DNA from: Flavobacteriaceae bacterium MAR_2009_75
GTDB taxonomy: Bacteria; Bacteroidota; Bacteroidia; Flavobacteriales; Flavobacteriaceae
Direction of reading: 5' to 3'
NCBI GenBank assembly: GCA_002813285.1
Contig: PHTZ01000001.1
Span: 3,409,501 to 3,473,500 of the forward strand
DNA length: 64,000 nt
Part shown: positions 16,825 through 26,058 of the stretch, one piece after another
How the letters are laid out: each line of letters starts with the position of its first letter
Numbering within the stretch: position 1 is the first letter of the stretch
Position numbers and translations under genes: made by a program
The notes under the pieces: generated by a model
What the model saw: only the letters and a program-made list of their open reading frames with translations
The model's database searches: none
What the model was told of the DNA's origin: nothing

Positions 16825-17538
16825 TTAATTGGCCATAGGTACCTCCATCAGTAGTACTTTACTATTTTCCAAAAAGGTAAACTCGATTTTATCGGTTTCC
16901 CAAACCCCAAGACCATCACGTCTGCCCAGCCTTGTGCCGCCAACTGCGGTCTCACCTTCTAACACAAAAATGTAAAGACCGTTAGAACCGTTCTTCAAAG
17001 AGTAGGTCGTTAATTGCCCCTTATCAAAATGCCCTAGATGAAACCAAGCATCTTGATGAATCCACACACCGGTATCGTCGGCATTCGGTGAGAGTATCTG
17101 AAAAAACTGGTTGGTGAGGTCAGATTTTTGAAGGCTTATTTGGCCATATCGAGGTGTCACATTTACTTCATTGGGCAGCATCCATATCTGAAGAAATTTG
17201 ACCTTCTGGTCGCTATTTTTATTCTTCTCGCTATGTTGAATGCCAGAACCGGCACTCATTACTTGAATATCACCTTGTTTAATAACCGTGGTGTTTCCCA
17301 TGCTGTCTTTATGCTCTAGGTCGCCCTCTAAAGGAATGGAAATAATTTCCATATTGCTATGGCCATGGGTGCCGAAACCCATTCCTTCGGCAACTTCGTC
17401 GTCGTTTAAAACTCTAAGTACGCCAAAGTTCATTCTTTCAGGATTGTGGTAATTGGCAAAACTAAACGTGTGATAACTGTTTAACCAGCCATGGTCGGCA
17501 TGGCCTCGGCTATCTGCTTTATGTAATATCGTTTTCAT
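16825..17538 (-). CDS. Pirin-family bicupin protein, 237 residues
   Basis: Cupin-superfamily protein of the pirin type; bacterial relatives include YhhW, a quercetin 2,3-dioxygenase. The N-terminal pirin signature is present: RGHADHGWLNSYHTFSFANY, then FGVLRVLNDDEV and GFGTHGHSNMEIISIPLEG, where the His-x-His and Glu are metal ligands. The C-terminal half is a second, metal-free cupin fold. A second pirin gene of a different subgroup lies 0.3 kb upstream, with a small acetyltransferase between them; all share one strand, so they may be one stress-responsive unit. Confidence 0.88.
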   Translation of the reverse strand: MKTILHKADSRGHADHGWLNSYHTFSFANYHNPERMNFGVLRVLNDDEVAEGMGFGTHGHSNMEIISIPLEGDLEHKDSMGNTTVIKQGDIQVMSAGSGIQHSEKNKNSDQKVKFLQIWMLPNEVNVTPRYGQISLQKSDLTNQFFQILSPNADDTGVWIHQDAWFHLGHFDKGQLTTYSLKNGSNGLYIFVLEGETAVGGTRLGRRDGLGVWETDKIEFTFLENSKVLLMEVPMAN

Positions 17539-17566
17539 AGTATTCTAGTTTTATATATTCACTTTA

Positions 17567-17845
17567 TTATAGTACATCTCTTAGTTCTGAATTTTTCTTG
17601 AACACACTGGCAGCGAAAGGGCACAACGGCAGAATCTTCTTTTCATGTTCACGGGCGTATGCAATAGCCTTCATTAGCAATTTTTTACCTGCACCTTTTC
17701 CTCTCAATTGGTCCGCGACTTCAGTATGATCGATGATAAATTTATTCGGTCCGGCCCAGGTATAGGCCATTTCCGCAGAACGTTTGCCATCTTGCTCGAT
17801 AAAGAAGCTGCCTTTGTTACCATTGTCTTGCTGCTGAACTTTCAT
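17567..17845 (-). CDS. Small GNAT-like acetyltransferase (YjdJ type)
   Basis: 92-residue single-domain member of the small GNAT group. Its core reads FIIDHTEVADQLRGKGAGKKLLMKAIAYAREHEKKILPLCPFA, which holds the acetyl-CoA loop (RGKGAG) and the LCPFA phrase typical of this group. The acceptor is unknown. It lies 28 bp upstream of one pirin gene and 34 bp downstream of another, on the same strand, so a shared transcript is likely. Confidence 0.85.
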   Translation of the reverse strand: MKVQQQDNGNKGSFFIEQDGKRSAEMAYTWAGPNKFIIDHTEVADQLRGKGAGKKLLMKAIAYAREHEKKILPLCPFAASVFKKNSELRDVL

Positions 17846-17879
17846 ATTTGCGAGTTTAAATTCACTTCTATAAGTTATT

Positions 17880-18758
17880 CTATTCTTCTAAATACCCAAA
17901 TTTGCCCAAGTTGAAATCTTCGACGGCCTGAACCAACTCCTCCTTAGTGTTCATTACGAAGGGACCTTGAGCTGCAATAGGTTCTTCTATAGGCTTTCCA
18001 CTTAACACCAAGACTACTGCATTCGAATTAGCATGAATTTTAAAATTCTCGCCTTCATTTTCAAAAAGTACTAAATGGTCGGTAGAGACTTCTTCGTTAT
18101 CAACTACAATTGAGCCTTCAATAACTAAGAGAGCGGTATTATATTCAGACGGGAAATTGAATTTTGCCACCCCACCTTTATTTAATCTAGCATTCAACAT
18201 ATGAATAGGGGTAAAGGTTGAAATAGAACCATGAATACCTTTATACTCTCCCGCGATGACCTCAATTTGGCCTAATTGATCTTCTAATTTGTAAGATTTA
18301 ATGTCGCTGTGTTTCAATGCTTGATATTTCGGTGAAGTCATTTTGTCTTTGGCCGGAAGATTTACCCACAACTGTACCATTTGAAAGTCACCTCCATTTT
18401 TAGAAAACTTCTCGCTATGATATTCTTTATGCAGCACACCAGAGGCAGCGGTCATCCATTGTACATCACCTTCACCTATAACGCCACCACCGCCAGCACT
18501 ATCATGGTGGGCTACCTCGCCCTTATAGGCAATGGTTACAGTTTCAAAACCACGATGTGGATGAACCCCTACACCTTTTGGCGTTTCCGATGGCGGAAAA
18601 TGGAATTTTGTATTATAATCCAGTAGAATGAACGGATTCATTCGTTCCATTGTCAACCTAAAACTACTGGGAATAAATCTTTGTACACGAAACCCGTCAC
18701 CAACAAATTGCGGTGATCTTGGTGGAACTACCAGTTCTATTTTTTTAGTGCTCATCAT
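17880..18758 (-). CDS. Pirin-family protein, 292 residues
   Basis: Longer pirin of the YhaK-like/true-pirin group. The N-terminal domain has the metal-site phrase GVGVHPHRGFETVTIAYKGEVAHHDSAGG, with three His and one Glu that bind iron in the family, then GDVQWMTAASGVLHKEYHS. The C-terminal domain carries the pirin C-terminal cupin (VLVLSGKPIEEPIAAQGPFVMNT). Known relatives are redox-sensing regulators or dioxygenases; which applies here is not shown by sequence. It is the first of three clustered genes, after the Crp/Fnr gene. Confidence 0.9.
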   Translation of the reverse strand: MMSTKKIELVVPPRSPQFVGDGFRVQRFIPSSFRLTMERMNPFILLDYNTKFHFPPSETPKGVGVHPHRGFETVTIAYKGEVAHHDSAGGGGVIGEGDVQWMTAASGVLHKEYHSEKFSKNGGDFQMVQLWVNLPAKDKMTSPKYQALKHSDIKSYKLEDQLGQIEVIAGEYKGIHGSISTFTPIHMLNARLNKGGVAKFNFPSEYNTALLVIEGSIVVDNEEVSTDHLVLFENEGENFKIHANSNAVVLVLSGKPIEEPIAAQGPFVMNTKEELVQAVEDFNLGKFGYLEE

Positions 18759-18831
18759 CTAAGGTTTTTAATTTGTATCAAATTTAGCCTGTCTATAGCA
18801 CCTTTGCATTGATGTATGTTAAGAAAGACCT

Positions 18832-19425
18832 TTACCCTGATCTGAAGTTGTTTTTGGCCAAATCACGCCTTACCCGACTAAGGCTTTCGGGAGCAATGCC
18901 CAAGTAAGACGCCACCATCCATTGGGGAACACGTAATAAAATATCTGGATATAGTTTTATGAAGTTCAGGTATCTTGTTTCGGCCGATGCGCCTAATAGC
19001 AGACTAACTCTTTTATTCAAATGCCTAATATGGTTGTGCAATAGCCGGTCATTCAATTTTCTGAACGATGGCCCTAGTCGTGATATTCGGTCTATAAAAT
19101 TTTGGTCTAAAAGTACCACTGTAGTACTTTCGATGGCATCGATATAGTAGTTCGACGGTTCATTGAAATACACACTGCCACGGTCGCTTACCAACCAATT
19201 TTCAGGAGCAAACTGTAAAATGTCTATTTTACCTTTTTCATTAAGGGCGTACATTCTTAAGAGTCCTTTTTCCACAAACATAGTGAGATCGCAAACTTCA
19301 CCTGATTTTAACAGAAACTCTTCTTTATCGACTTTTTTGGTCTTAATGCCATTACATAATTCTTCGATGGCATCGTTAGGCAGCCCCCATTGCGTGTTTA
19401 GGTATGATTTAAAATTTTCAAGCAT
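18832..19425 (-). CDS. Crp/Fnr-family transcription regulator
   Basis: 197-residue regulator with an N-terminal cyclic-nucleotide-binding-like jelly roll (about 20-125) and a C-terminal winged helix (VASYLGIAPESLSRVRRDLAKN). It has no cysteine cluster for an FeS centre and lacks the classical cAMP-binding RxS motif, so the signal is unknown. The start is 9 bp downstream of the isomerase stop, suggesting joint transcription. The three pirin/GNAT genes follow after about 70 bp and are plausible targets; that is inference from position only. Confidence 0.88.
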   Translation of the reverse strand: MLENFKSYLNTQWGLPNDAIEELCNGIKTKKVDKEEFLLKSGEVCDLTMFVEKGLLRMYALNEKGKIDILQFAPENWLVSDRGSVYFNEPSNYYIDAIESTTVVLLDQNFIDRISRLGPSFRKLNDRLLHNHIRHLNKRVSLLLGASAETRYLNFIKLYPDILLRVPQWMVASYLGIAPESLSRVRRDLAKNNFRSG

Positions 19426-19434
19426 GTTTGCTCA

Positions 19435-20403
19435 TTAAATATAATCGGCCAGTGCGTCGGAAACTATTGAGTAGGTGGTCTCATAACTGGCTTTTAATAA
19501 TGCTTTGGCATTCATGGTGTTCCAGTAGGTTTTGTTGAAAAGTTCTACGGAAAATCCGCCACGAAAACCTGCCTCATAGAGTTTGGGAATGATTTTGTTA
19601 AAGGGGCATACCCCTTCACCGGCCAAAACCCTATCGCCATCGGTCAATTGATTATAAGCGGGCGAAGAGGGGTAGTCGTTCATGTGCATAACCGGAAGTT
19701 TGGCACCGTTCAGAAAGTCTATTGTTCCCCAATCGTTTCCTCCTCGGTAAACATGATAGAAATCTAACAATACGGTCGCTTTTGGGTGGCCGGTCGCCAT
19801 AGCGATTTTGGCACAATCAGAAACTTTGTGCAAGGCGCCCATACCCCAAAGTTCTAAAATGGGGGTAACCCCTGTTTCGTCGCCCAATTCTAAAATCGTT
19901 TTGTAGCGATCGGCATAGGCGTCATATTGATCAGGATGAATTTTATCAATGCCTTGAACCGGGGCGGCAAGATATTCGCCTCCCAATTCTTTGGTGATTT
20001 TCATTTCTTTACGAAGTTGCGCCAATGCCGCTGCTCTTTCATCAGCATCGTCGCTACACCATTTTGAAAATCCGATAATATTTTCAAGAACCAGACCTCG
20101 GTCTTGTAATTTTTGTCTCAATTGATGGGTGCTTCCGCCTTTCTCGAGATAAGCCCTGATGTCGCTCATCCATAATTCAATACCGTCAAATTTGGCATCG
20201 GCCACATAGTCGATTTGCACATCGACAGGTAATTTGTAATGCAATAGCGTAGAGCAGTTCAAGCTTATTCGTACGGGAAGCTTTTGAACGGTATTTTTTT
20301 TGTTTTTTTGAGTTGTACTGTTGGCATAAGCATGGCCGCTCATTGCTGCCAAGGAACCCAAAAGAGTAGTGGAAATAGCTTTTCTTCTTGAAATTTTGGT
20401 CAT
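19435..20403 (-). CDS. Sugar-phosphate isomerase/epimerase-like TIM barrel with Tat-like signal
   Basis: Xylose-isomerase-like TIM barrel of 322 residues. From the ATG at 20403 the N-terminus reads MTKISRRKAISTTLLGSLAAMSG, with a twin Arg followed by a hydrophobic stretch, a likely Tat signal; the earlier ATG at 20478 would hide this. Barrel features include DGIELW near strand 1, GGEYLAAPV, PILELWGMGA, LLDFYHVYRGG with metal-ligand-type Asp and His, VMHMNDYPSSP and GFSVELFN. Such proteins isomerise or epimerise sugars or sugar acids in the periplasm; the exact substrate is not predictable. Confidence 0.82.
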   Translation of the reverse strand: MTKISRRKAISTTLLGSLAAMSGHAYANSTTQKNKKNTVQKLPVRISLNCSTLLHYKLPVDVQIDYVADAKFDGIELWMSDIRAYLEKGGSTHQLRQKLQDRGLVLENIIGFSKWCSDDADERAAALAQLRKEMKITKELGGEYLAAPVQGIDKIHPDQYDAYADRYKTILELGDETGVTPILELWGMGALHKVSDCAKIAMATGHPKATVLLDFYHVYRGGNDWGTIDFLNGAKLPVMHMNDYPSSPAYNQLTDGDRVLAGEGVCPFNKIIPKLYEAGFRGGFSVELFNKTYWNTMNAKALLKASYETTYSIVSDALADYI

Positions 20404-20560
20404 CGAAATCGGTTTAAAATCTAAAGTTAGGGTTTTTGCTTGTGTTCCGCCTTTTCTATCCTCCGTAAGGTCGGCCAAAGTTCATCTAAAGAATACAAGA
20501 CTTTATGAAATTAGTCGCTCTAGCCCATTTTTACGAGATTATCCAACATTACAAATTCAT

Positions 20561-20887
20561 TTAATGCGAAACGACCTTTAGCCCGACAATTGAGATGATT
20601 AGTGTCGAAATGAAAAATAACCTCCAAAATGTTGTTGGTTCTTTGAAAACCAGAATACCGACCAAAACGGTGCCTACGGCACCAATGCCTGTCCAAACGG
20701 CATAGGCGGTGCCAATGGGTAATGCTTGCGTTGCTTTTATCAAAAGCGCCATACTCATGCAAAGGGCTAGTAGAAAACCTGTATACCACAGGTACATTTC
20801 ATTGCCCGAGGTTTCTTTTGCTTTGCCCAAGCAAAAGGCAAAACCTACTTCGAATAGGCCAGCGATGATGAGTAAGATCCAATTCAT
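20561..20887 (-). CDS. SMR-family exporter, SugE/Gdx type
   Basis: 108-residue membrane protein with four predicted helices. The essential Glu is in helix 1 (LFEVGFAFCLGKA), and the helix-3 signature PIGTAYAVWTGIGAVGT is typical. The GLFEVG context is that of the SugE/Gdx subgroup, whose studied members export guanidinium, rather than of the EmrE subgroup. No guanidine riboswitch-like structure was recognised in the short upstream region, and the gene stands alone, so the substrate remains inferred. Confidence 0.88.
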   Translation of the reverse strand: MNWILLIIAGLFEVGFAFCLGKAKETSGNEMYLWYTGFLLALCMSMALLIKATQALPIGTAYAVWTGIGAVGTVLVGILVFKEPTTFWRLFFISTLIISIVGLKVVSH

Positions 20888-21041
20888 AATCTAGCAATCA
20901 CTTTTGTGAAGGTATATTTTCTCTTGTGATATTTCAATTTCTAAAACTGCCAATCGATATAGAAACATAACTTTAATACCTATGTCATTTATTAAACTGG
21001 AATCTAAGGTTTAAGTGTTGAACTAAACAAATCAATTAACT

Positions 21042-22802
21042 TCAATCTAATTTTTTCATCTCAACCCAAAATGGCATGATACTCTTAGAACCTTCTTGAT
21101 AAAAAGAAATCAGGTCACAACTCATTTTCGGGATAAAAACATTCTTCATCACTATAGTGTCGGTCGCTTCTTTTTCATTCTTCATCTGATTAACGATGCT
21201 GTTAGTTTCCAGATACATTCGTCCGTTGGCTTTTACAGGTTTTATAAACTTGAATTTAATATCATAATGGCCCTGTTGAACATTTACTTTCCAAAAGCCA
21301 TGAATTTCTTCCTGTGCCCAAATTCCGCGTTCACCACTGGCATCGTTCCTATTTAATATGATGGGGTTTTCAAAGGGGCTTCCGACCTCGATTAGGGGTT
21401 GGTTGACAAGATTTTCAGACCTAATCAGTTCGTTGTAAGTATCATCTAAAATCTTTTTAAGGTTCTTTGCAATGTCTTTGTTTTCGAGTAAGATATTTTT
21501 CTCTTCATAGGGATCTTCTTCAAGATCAAAAAGCTCGAAGCGTTCTAATGGAGCATCATAATCGGTCTTAGCTACCAATTTATAGTTCTCTTTTAGCAAC
21601 GACATGTTATTGTATAGCTCTGGGTATTTTCGTGACCAATAAAAGAACAATGGCCTGTTATTCCATTCTACTTTTTGACCTTTCAACAGCGGTATTAAGC
21701 TATTGCCATCAATTTTCTTGTCTTTAGGCAAAGGCACCTGACAGGCTTCGGCCAAGGTGGGTAGAATATCGATATGTGCGGTAGTGGTTTCAATGTCACG
21801 ATTCTTTTTGAATAAAGCAGGATAACGCAAATAGAAGGGCACCCGAACCCCTCCTTGATATACGTTACCTTTTCGGCCTCGCATTCCGGCCACATATCTC
21901 GTTTGTTGTGGGCCATTGTCGGTCATAAAAATGAGCAAGGTGTTATCTGCTATTTTTAGTTCTTCTAATTTTTTAAGTAATCTGTCTACATTGTCGTCTA
22001 TATTACTGACCATAGCATACACTTTACGCGCGTCTTCTTTGTCTTTTTCCGACATTTCAGAAAAAGGTCTTCCATCATTTTTAAAGCCTGTTGATGGGTC
22101 GATGTCTTTGTAGAGATTATAATACTTCTCAGGAACTTGCAAAGGGGTATGCGGTGCGTTAAAAGAGAGGTAGCAAAAGAAGGATGATTCTTGATTTTTC
22201 TCTATAAAATTAAGAGCCACGTCCGTAAAGATATCAGAGCAATACCCCTCATAGGATTGCTGTTCATTATTATGCCAAAGTACCGGGTCAAAATAGCTTC
22301 TGTCTCCCTTAAAATAGGTAGTAATATCACCCACCTGCCCCATACCGCCCGAAAGGTGTATGACCGATTCATCAAAACCTTGGTCGCTTGGCCTGCTGGG
22401 GTAATTATCACCTAAGTGCCACTTACCGAAGATACCCGTTTTGTAGTTTGCCTGTTTCAACATTTCGGCAATGGTAACCTCGTTCGAAGCCATAGTCGCT
22501 CCGCCATTATAGGTGTCTCGTATACCTGTACGTAATGAGTAACGCCCGGTCATCAAGCTTGACCGAGTAGGGGCACACACCGGTGATACATAAAAATTAT
22601 TGAAACGGTTACTTTCTTTGGCCAGTTTATCGATAGCCGGAGTTTTGACATGCGGATTTCCGGTAACACCCAAATCACCATAACCTTGGTCGTCAGTAAT
22701 AATTATGATTACGTTGGGATGCTTTTTGGCTTGGGAGAAGACCATTTGGGCCATGAAAATGACTAAAATGACGGTGAAAATGTAATTGGTTTTTGCTCTC
22801 AT
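21042..22802 (-). CDS. Secreted arylsulfatase (sulfatase family S1)
   Basis: Sulfate ester hydrolase of 586 residues with a signal peptide ending near residue 23 (MVFSQ). The metal pair DD is at residues 37-38 (IITDDQGYGD). The formylglycine motif C-x-P-x-R is CAPTR at residues 76-80, followed by SSLMTGRY. Further family motifs are KWHLGD and FMTDNGPQ. Cys76 must be oxidised to formylglycine by a maturation enzyme encoded elsewhere. The C-terminal 130 residues form a separate domain. Such enzymes help marine flavobacteria desulfate algal polysaccharides, but no glycoside hydrolase is adjacent. Confidence 0.92.
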   Translation of the reverse strand: MRAKTNYIFTVILVIFMAQMVFSQAKKHPNVIIIITDDQGYGDLGVTGNPHVKTPAIDKLAKESNRFNNFYVSPVCAPTRSSLMTGRYSLRTGIRDTYNGGATMASNEVTIAEMLKQANYKTGIFGKWHLGDNYPSRPSDQGFDESVIHLSGGMGQVGDITTYFKGDRSYFDPVLWHNNEQQSYEGYCSDIFTDVALNFIEKNQESSFFCYLSFNAPHTPLQVPEKYYNLYKDIDPSTGFKNDGRPFSEMSEKDKEDARKVYAMVSNIDDNVDRLLKKLEELKIADNTLLIFMTDNGPQQTRYVAGMRGRKGNVYQGGVRVPFYLRYPALFKKNRDIETTTAHIDILPTLAEACQVPLPKDKKIDGNSLIPLLKGQKVEWNNRPLFFYWSRKYPELYNNMSLLKENYKLVAKTDYDAPLERFELFDLEEDPYEEKNILLENKDIAKNLKKILDDTYNELIRSENLVNQPLIEVGSPFENPIILNRNDASGERGIWAQEEIHGFWKVNVQQGHYDIKFKFIKPVKANGRMYLETNSIVNQMKNEKEATDTIVMKNVFIPKMSCDLISFYQEGSKSIMPFWVEMKKLD

Positions 22803-22929
22803 CGTTTGGTGGGTTATCTTGATTGTTCGTGGGTGAAGACTCTAGAGTTTTTCGATTTTTTACCTCCGATAGAAATCGTATAGAACAGAAAAGCTCTTAA
22901 AGTATATCAGGTTTTATATACTTTATTTT

Positions 22930-23361
22930 CTAATTAAATTCTTCGCTAAAAGAATCGTCCCATTTAAAGGCGTTCACAATCCACCCATCATCATTTTTGT
23001 AAAATGTGAACTTCAGTCTGATGGCACTTTTGGTGTAACGAACCAAATACGTTTCACGAACTGCGATATCGCTAATGGTCTCGTTCTTTATTTTCACATA
23101 ACCGATCGATTGGCCAAAACGCTGTTCCAATAGGTTGAGGTATTTTATCGTTTTTTCTTCGATGGCCTCAATCTCATTTAATGGCATGGGCCAATAGGGG
23201 GTCAGGGTGCCAAAAGCCTTTGAAACTTGGTTCTCTTGAAAAAGGGAAGCTATTGTCTTCGAGAGTTCTTGTGCCTCGGTAACATCGTTTAAATATTGTT
23301 CTTGTGCAGAAAGCCGCATAATACCAAATAGTAAAACGATAAAAATAGTCAGATTCTTCAT
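22930..23361 (-). CDS. Secreted protein of unknown function
   Basis: From the ATG at 23361 the protein has 143 residues with a short signal peptide (MKNLTIFIVLLFGIMRLSAQ). The remainder is alpha-beta, resembling a small NTF2/DUF-type fold by pattern (YVKIKNETISDIAVRETYLVRYTK, then FYKNDDGWIVNAFKWDDSF). I do not recognise a named family. A perfect 11-bp inverted repeat lies 36 bp upstream of the start. Confidence 0.6.
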   Translation of the reverse strand: MKNLTIFIVLLFGIMRLSAQEQYLNDVTEAQELSKTIASLFQENQVSKAFGTLTPYWPMPLNEIEAIEEKTIKYLNLLEQRFGQSIGYVKIKNETISDIAVRETYLVRYTKSAIRLKFTFYKNDDGWIVNAFKWDDSFSEEFN

Positions 23362-23396
23362 GGGCAATAGTTACGAAGGAAAGAATTTAAAATGAA

Positions 23397-23436
23397 TATA
23401 GTGAAAATCATATAATCACATATGCTTTTCACTATA
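23397..23436. promoter_or_regulatory. Inverted repeat upstream of the 143-residue secreted protein
   Basis: TATAGTGAAAA and TTTTCACTATA are perfect complements 18 bases apart, with a smaller CATAT/ATATG dyad inside the spacer. The position suggests an operator rather than a terminator, as no T run follows. Confidence 0.45.
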
Positions 23437-23570
23437 TCAGTTTCTGAACATGTCGGAATCTACTAAGCCCTTCCGCTTGCCCCACAGTATATCTCTAACA
23501 CTAATGCGGGTTGGTTAAAACTTTTTTTAGTTTCATCCTCAGTCATTAATTTAAATGGTAATGCCTATTG

Positions 23571-24212
23571 TTATTGAACTAGTTCAGAAAGTACTTCTTT
23601 AAAAGTTTCTACAGGCTGTGCACCTGTTATGGCACTTTTTCTATCGAATACAATAGTAGGCACAGACTTCACGCCCAAATTTTGCCAGTAAGCTTCTTTA
23701 CTTTTTATTTCATATTTAGCATCGTCATCATCAAGTTTTGCAAAAGCCTCTTCTGCATTTAAACCAACGTCTAATAAGGCCTCTTTAAGTACTTCTCTTT
23801 TCGAAACATCTTTTCTTTCGCTAAAGAAAGCGGTGGTCAATCTCATTTTTAGGTCCGTTTGCTTGCCAAATGTTTTGGCATATTCAAGCAGTATATGCGC
23901 TTCTAAAGTATTAGACATTCTCATTTCATCAAAATAATCGAATGTGAAGCCCAATTCTTCACCAGCTTCGGCCATGCGCTGTTGCGATTCTTTTTGTTGC
24001 TCTAAGGTTGAACCATATTTTTCGCCAATGTGCTCTTGTACGTTTTGGCCCTCTGCCGGCATATTGGGGTTAAGTTCAAAAGGTTGCCACTCGATTTCAA
24101 CCTGGTCTTGTATGCCTAGTTCTGAAATAGCTTTATCTAGTCGTTTATAACCAATGGTACACCAAGGGCATACCACATCAGAAACGATATCTATCTTTAG
24201 TTTATCTTTCAT
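23571..24212 (-). CDS. DsbA-family oxidoreductase (FrnE/2-hydroxychromene isomerase-like)
   Basis: Thioredoxin-fold protein of 213 residues with the helical insertion of the DsbA superfamily. The redox motif CPWC is near residue 15 (VSDVVCPWCTIGY) and the cis-Pro loop is near the end (GVKSVPTIVFDRK). It has no signal peptide, so it acts in the cytoplasm, as FrnE-type proteins do, perhaps in oxidative stress. It stands between unrelated genes. Confidence 0.9.
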   Translation of the reverse strand: MKDKLKIDIVSDVVCPWCTIGYKRLDKAISELGIQDQVEIEWQPFELNPNMPAEGQNVQEHIGEKYGSTLEQQKESQQRMAEAGEELGFTFDYFDEMRMSNTLEAHILLEYAKTFGKQTDLKMRLTTAFFSERKDVSKREVLKEALLDVGLNAEEAFAKLDDDDAKYEIKSKEAYWQNLGVKSVPTIVFDRKSAITGAQPVETFKEVLSELVQ

Positions 24213-24348
24213 TGTCTAAATAATTTACACTTATAGGTCGTAAAAATGCGACCACCCATACAAATGAGGTGTTCGTAATCTATCAAAGGAGATGTTCAGG
24301 TAATTAACCGGTCATCATTTTAAAGGAAAGTGTACAGAAGAATTTTAC

Positions 24349-24849
24349 CTAGTAGATTTTTAAATCGGTCATTTTAGAGTATAGTTCTTCTTTTCCGTTT
24401 TTAAGAATTCTCAAAAATATACCGGTCTCCTTTTTATATTCACCGATCAGCTTATTTTCAATAATATAGGTGAAGGGTCCGTGGGTGAATATATAATTAT
24501 ATCTGTAAGAGCCCTTTTCTTCTATTTTACCATCTAATAAGATAAGGTCAGGCTGTTCTGAAGAAAGTTTAGGTTGGTTCCACGACATATATTTTAAATT
24601 TTTATCGTTCGATTGAATAACCATAATGGTGAAGTTTTCATTTTCACAAATAACGAGTTGGGAGCCCATTTCTGGGTCAAGATGAATCACGTTGTCATGC
24701 TCGATTAACAGTTCGTTCTCAACTTCAAGTTGCTTCTGTTTATCTATCAATTTCACTTCTTCTAAAGGTAAATCTTGTTCACTCTTATTGTCTTTGCAAG
24801 AGGAAAGCAAAACGAATATGCAAATTAAGAGAGGGATTAATTTTAGCAT
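24349..24849 (-). CDS. Lipoprotein of unknown function, tandem copy 1
   Basis: 166-residue protein with lipoprotein signal (LLSSC, Cys18), a charged helix (KQKLEVENELLIEHD), then a beta-rich part. It is a paralogue of the next gene, and the similarity continues into the non-coding DNA: about 200 bp downstream of each gene share long runs. The repeat distance is 843 bp. No family is recognised. The helix may be a spacer that keeps the beta domain away from the membrane. Confidence 0.65.
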   Translation of the reverse strand: MLKLIPLLICIFVLLSSCKDNKSEQDLPLEEVKLIDKQKQLEVENELLIEHDNVIHLDPEMGSQLVICENENFTIMVIQSNDKNLKYMSWNQPKLSSEQPDLILLDGKIEEKGSYRYNYIFTHGPFTYIIENKLIGEYKKETGIFLRILKNGKEELYSKMTDLKIY

Positions 24850-25191
24850 TTTAAATTATTAAGTTAGTATCTAGCATCAAGTTTTAAAAAGTTCTAAAAT
24901 TAAGTTCAAATTTAGTACTTAAATATGTAAAGGCCGTTGAGCGCCATTACTATTGCATCTGTACACAAATACGTAGAATTATCTAAACCTCAGTTTGATA
25001 TGAATTTGTGTGTTGATACGGTTAAAGGTATAGTTAAATAAACTCTCATCTATTGATGATAATCCACTTTGGTATGCTTTAGTATGGCAAACTATACAGA
25101 TAGATGTAACAGTCTAAAAGATGATTAAGCTACTAGAATTATGGTTTTTCGGCTATCGCCCTTATACACTTATGCATGAGACTTAAACTTC
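24850..25191. repeat. Non-coding part of the tandem duplication, unit 1
   Basis: 342 bp with no gene. Bases about 24900-25090 match about 25745-25930 closely (for example TCAGTTTGATATGAATTTGT and GGTATAGTTAAATAAACTCT occur in both), so these flanks were copied together with the lipoprotein gene. Confidence 0.8.
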
Positions 25192-25692
25192 CTAAAGTTT
25201 TAAATCAATCATTTTGGTATAAAGCTCTTCTTCGCCATTTTTAAGAATTCGTAAAAATACACCTGTAGCATCTTTACTTTCACCGATGAGATTGTTTTCG
25301 ATGATGTAAGTAAAGTGTCCGTTGGAGAAGATAAAGTGATATCCCCCGCCAGAGCCTTGTTGTTCGATTTCACCATCTAGCAAGATGAGGTCTGGCCGTT
25401 CTGTAGAAGATTTAGGTTTGTTCCAAGCCATGTACCTTACATCACTGCTTTTCAAGCGATCGACCCTAATAGTAAATTTTTCATTTTCGCAATGAATGAG
25501 GTTAAGTTGCACCTCTGGATTAAGTTGCACCGCGGCATCGTGCTCGATTAAAAGTTCGTTCTCAACCTCAAGTTCCTTTTGTCGTTGTATCAGCTCGGCT
25601 TCCTTTAATAGTATTTCTTGTTCGTTTTTTTTGTTTTTGCAGGATGCAAGTATGGTTAGCATACAGATTATGGGGAAGACTAATTTTAGCAT
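25192..25692 (-). CDS. Lipoprotein of unknown function, tandem copy 2
   Basis: 166-residue paralogue of the gene at 24349-24849, with the same start, lipobox (LASC), charged helix and beta-rich region. The differences are spread over the length, so the duplication is not recent. Keeping both reading frames open suggests that both are used. Confidence 0.65.
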   Translation of the reverse strand: MLKLVFPIICMLTILASCKNKKNEQEILLKEAELIQRQKELEVENELLIEHDAAVQLNPEVQLNLIHCENEKFTIRVDRLKSSDVRYMAWNKPKSSTERPDLILLDGEIEQQGSGGGYHFIFSNGHFTYIIENNLIGESKDATGVFLRILKNGEEELYTKMIDLKL

Positions 25693-26058
25693 CTTTACTA
25701 TTAAGTGAGTGTATAAATTGAACTTTGAAAACTTTTAAACTTGAGTTCAAATCTAGTTCATAAATACGTAATGGTCGTTGAACCTCATTACTATTTCATA
25801 TATGCACAAATCCGTAGAATTATCTAAACTTCAGTTTGATATGAATTTGTGTTTTGAAACGGTTAAAGGTATAGTTAAATAAACTCTAATCTATTGATAA
25901 TCCACTATGGTATGCTTTAATATATGGCAAGCTAGAGATGGCCATTGTCAAATTTATAGCTTATTCAAAAGGCTATTTTCATTTAATAATGGAAACTGAT
26001 AAACTACTAGTTAAGAGTTAAAGCTATTCCTAAATATGCTGAAGCAATGTTATAATAT
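25693..26058. repeat. Non-coding part of the tandem duplication, unit 2
   Basis: 366 bp with no gene. The first 240 bp are the second copy of the repeated flank; the rest shows nothing recognisable. Confidence 0.75.
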
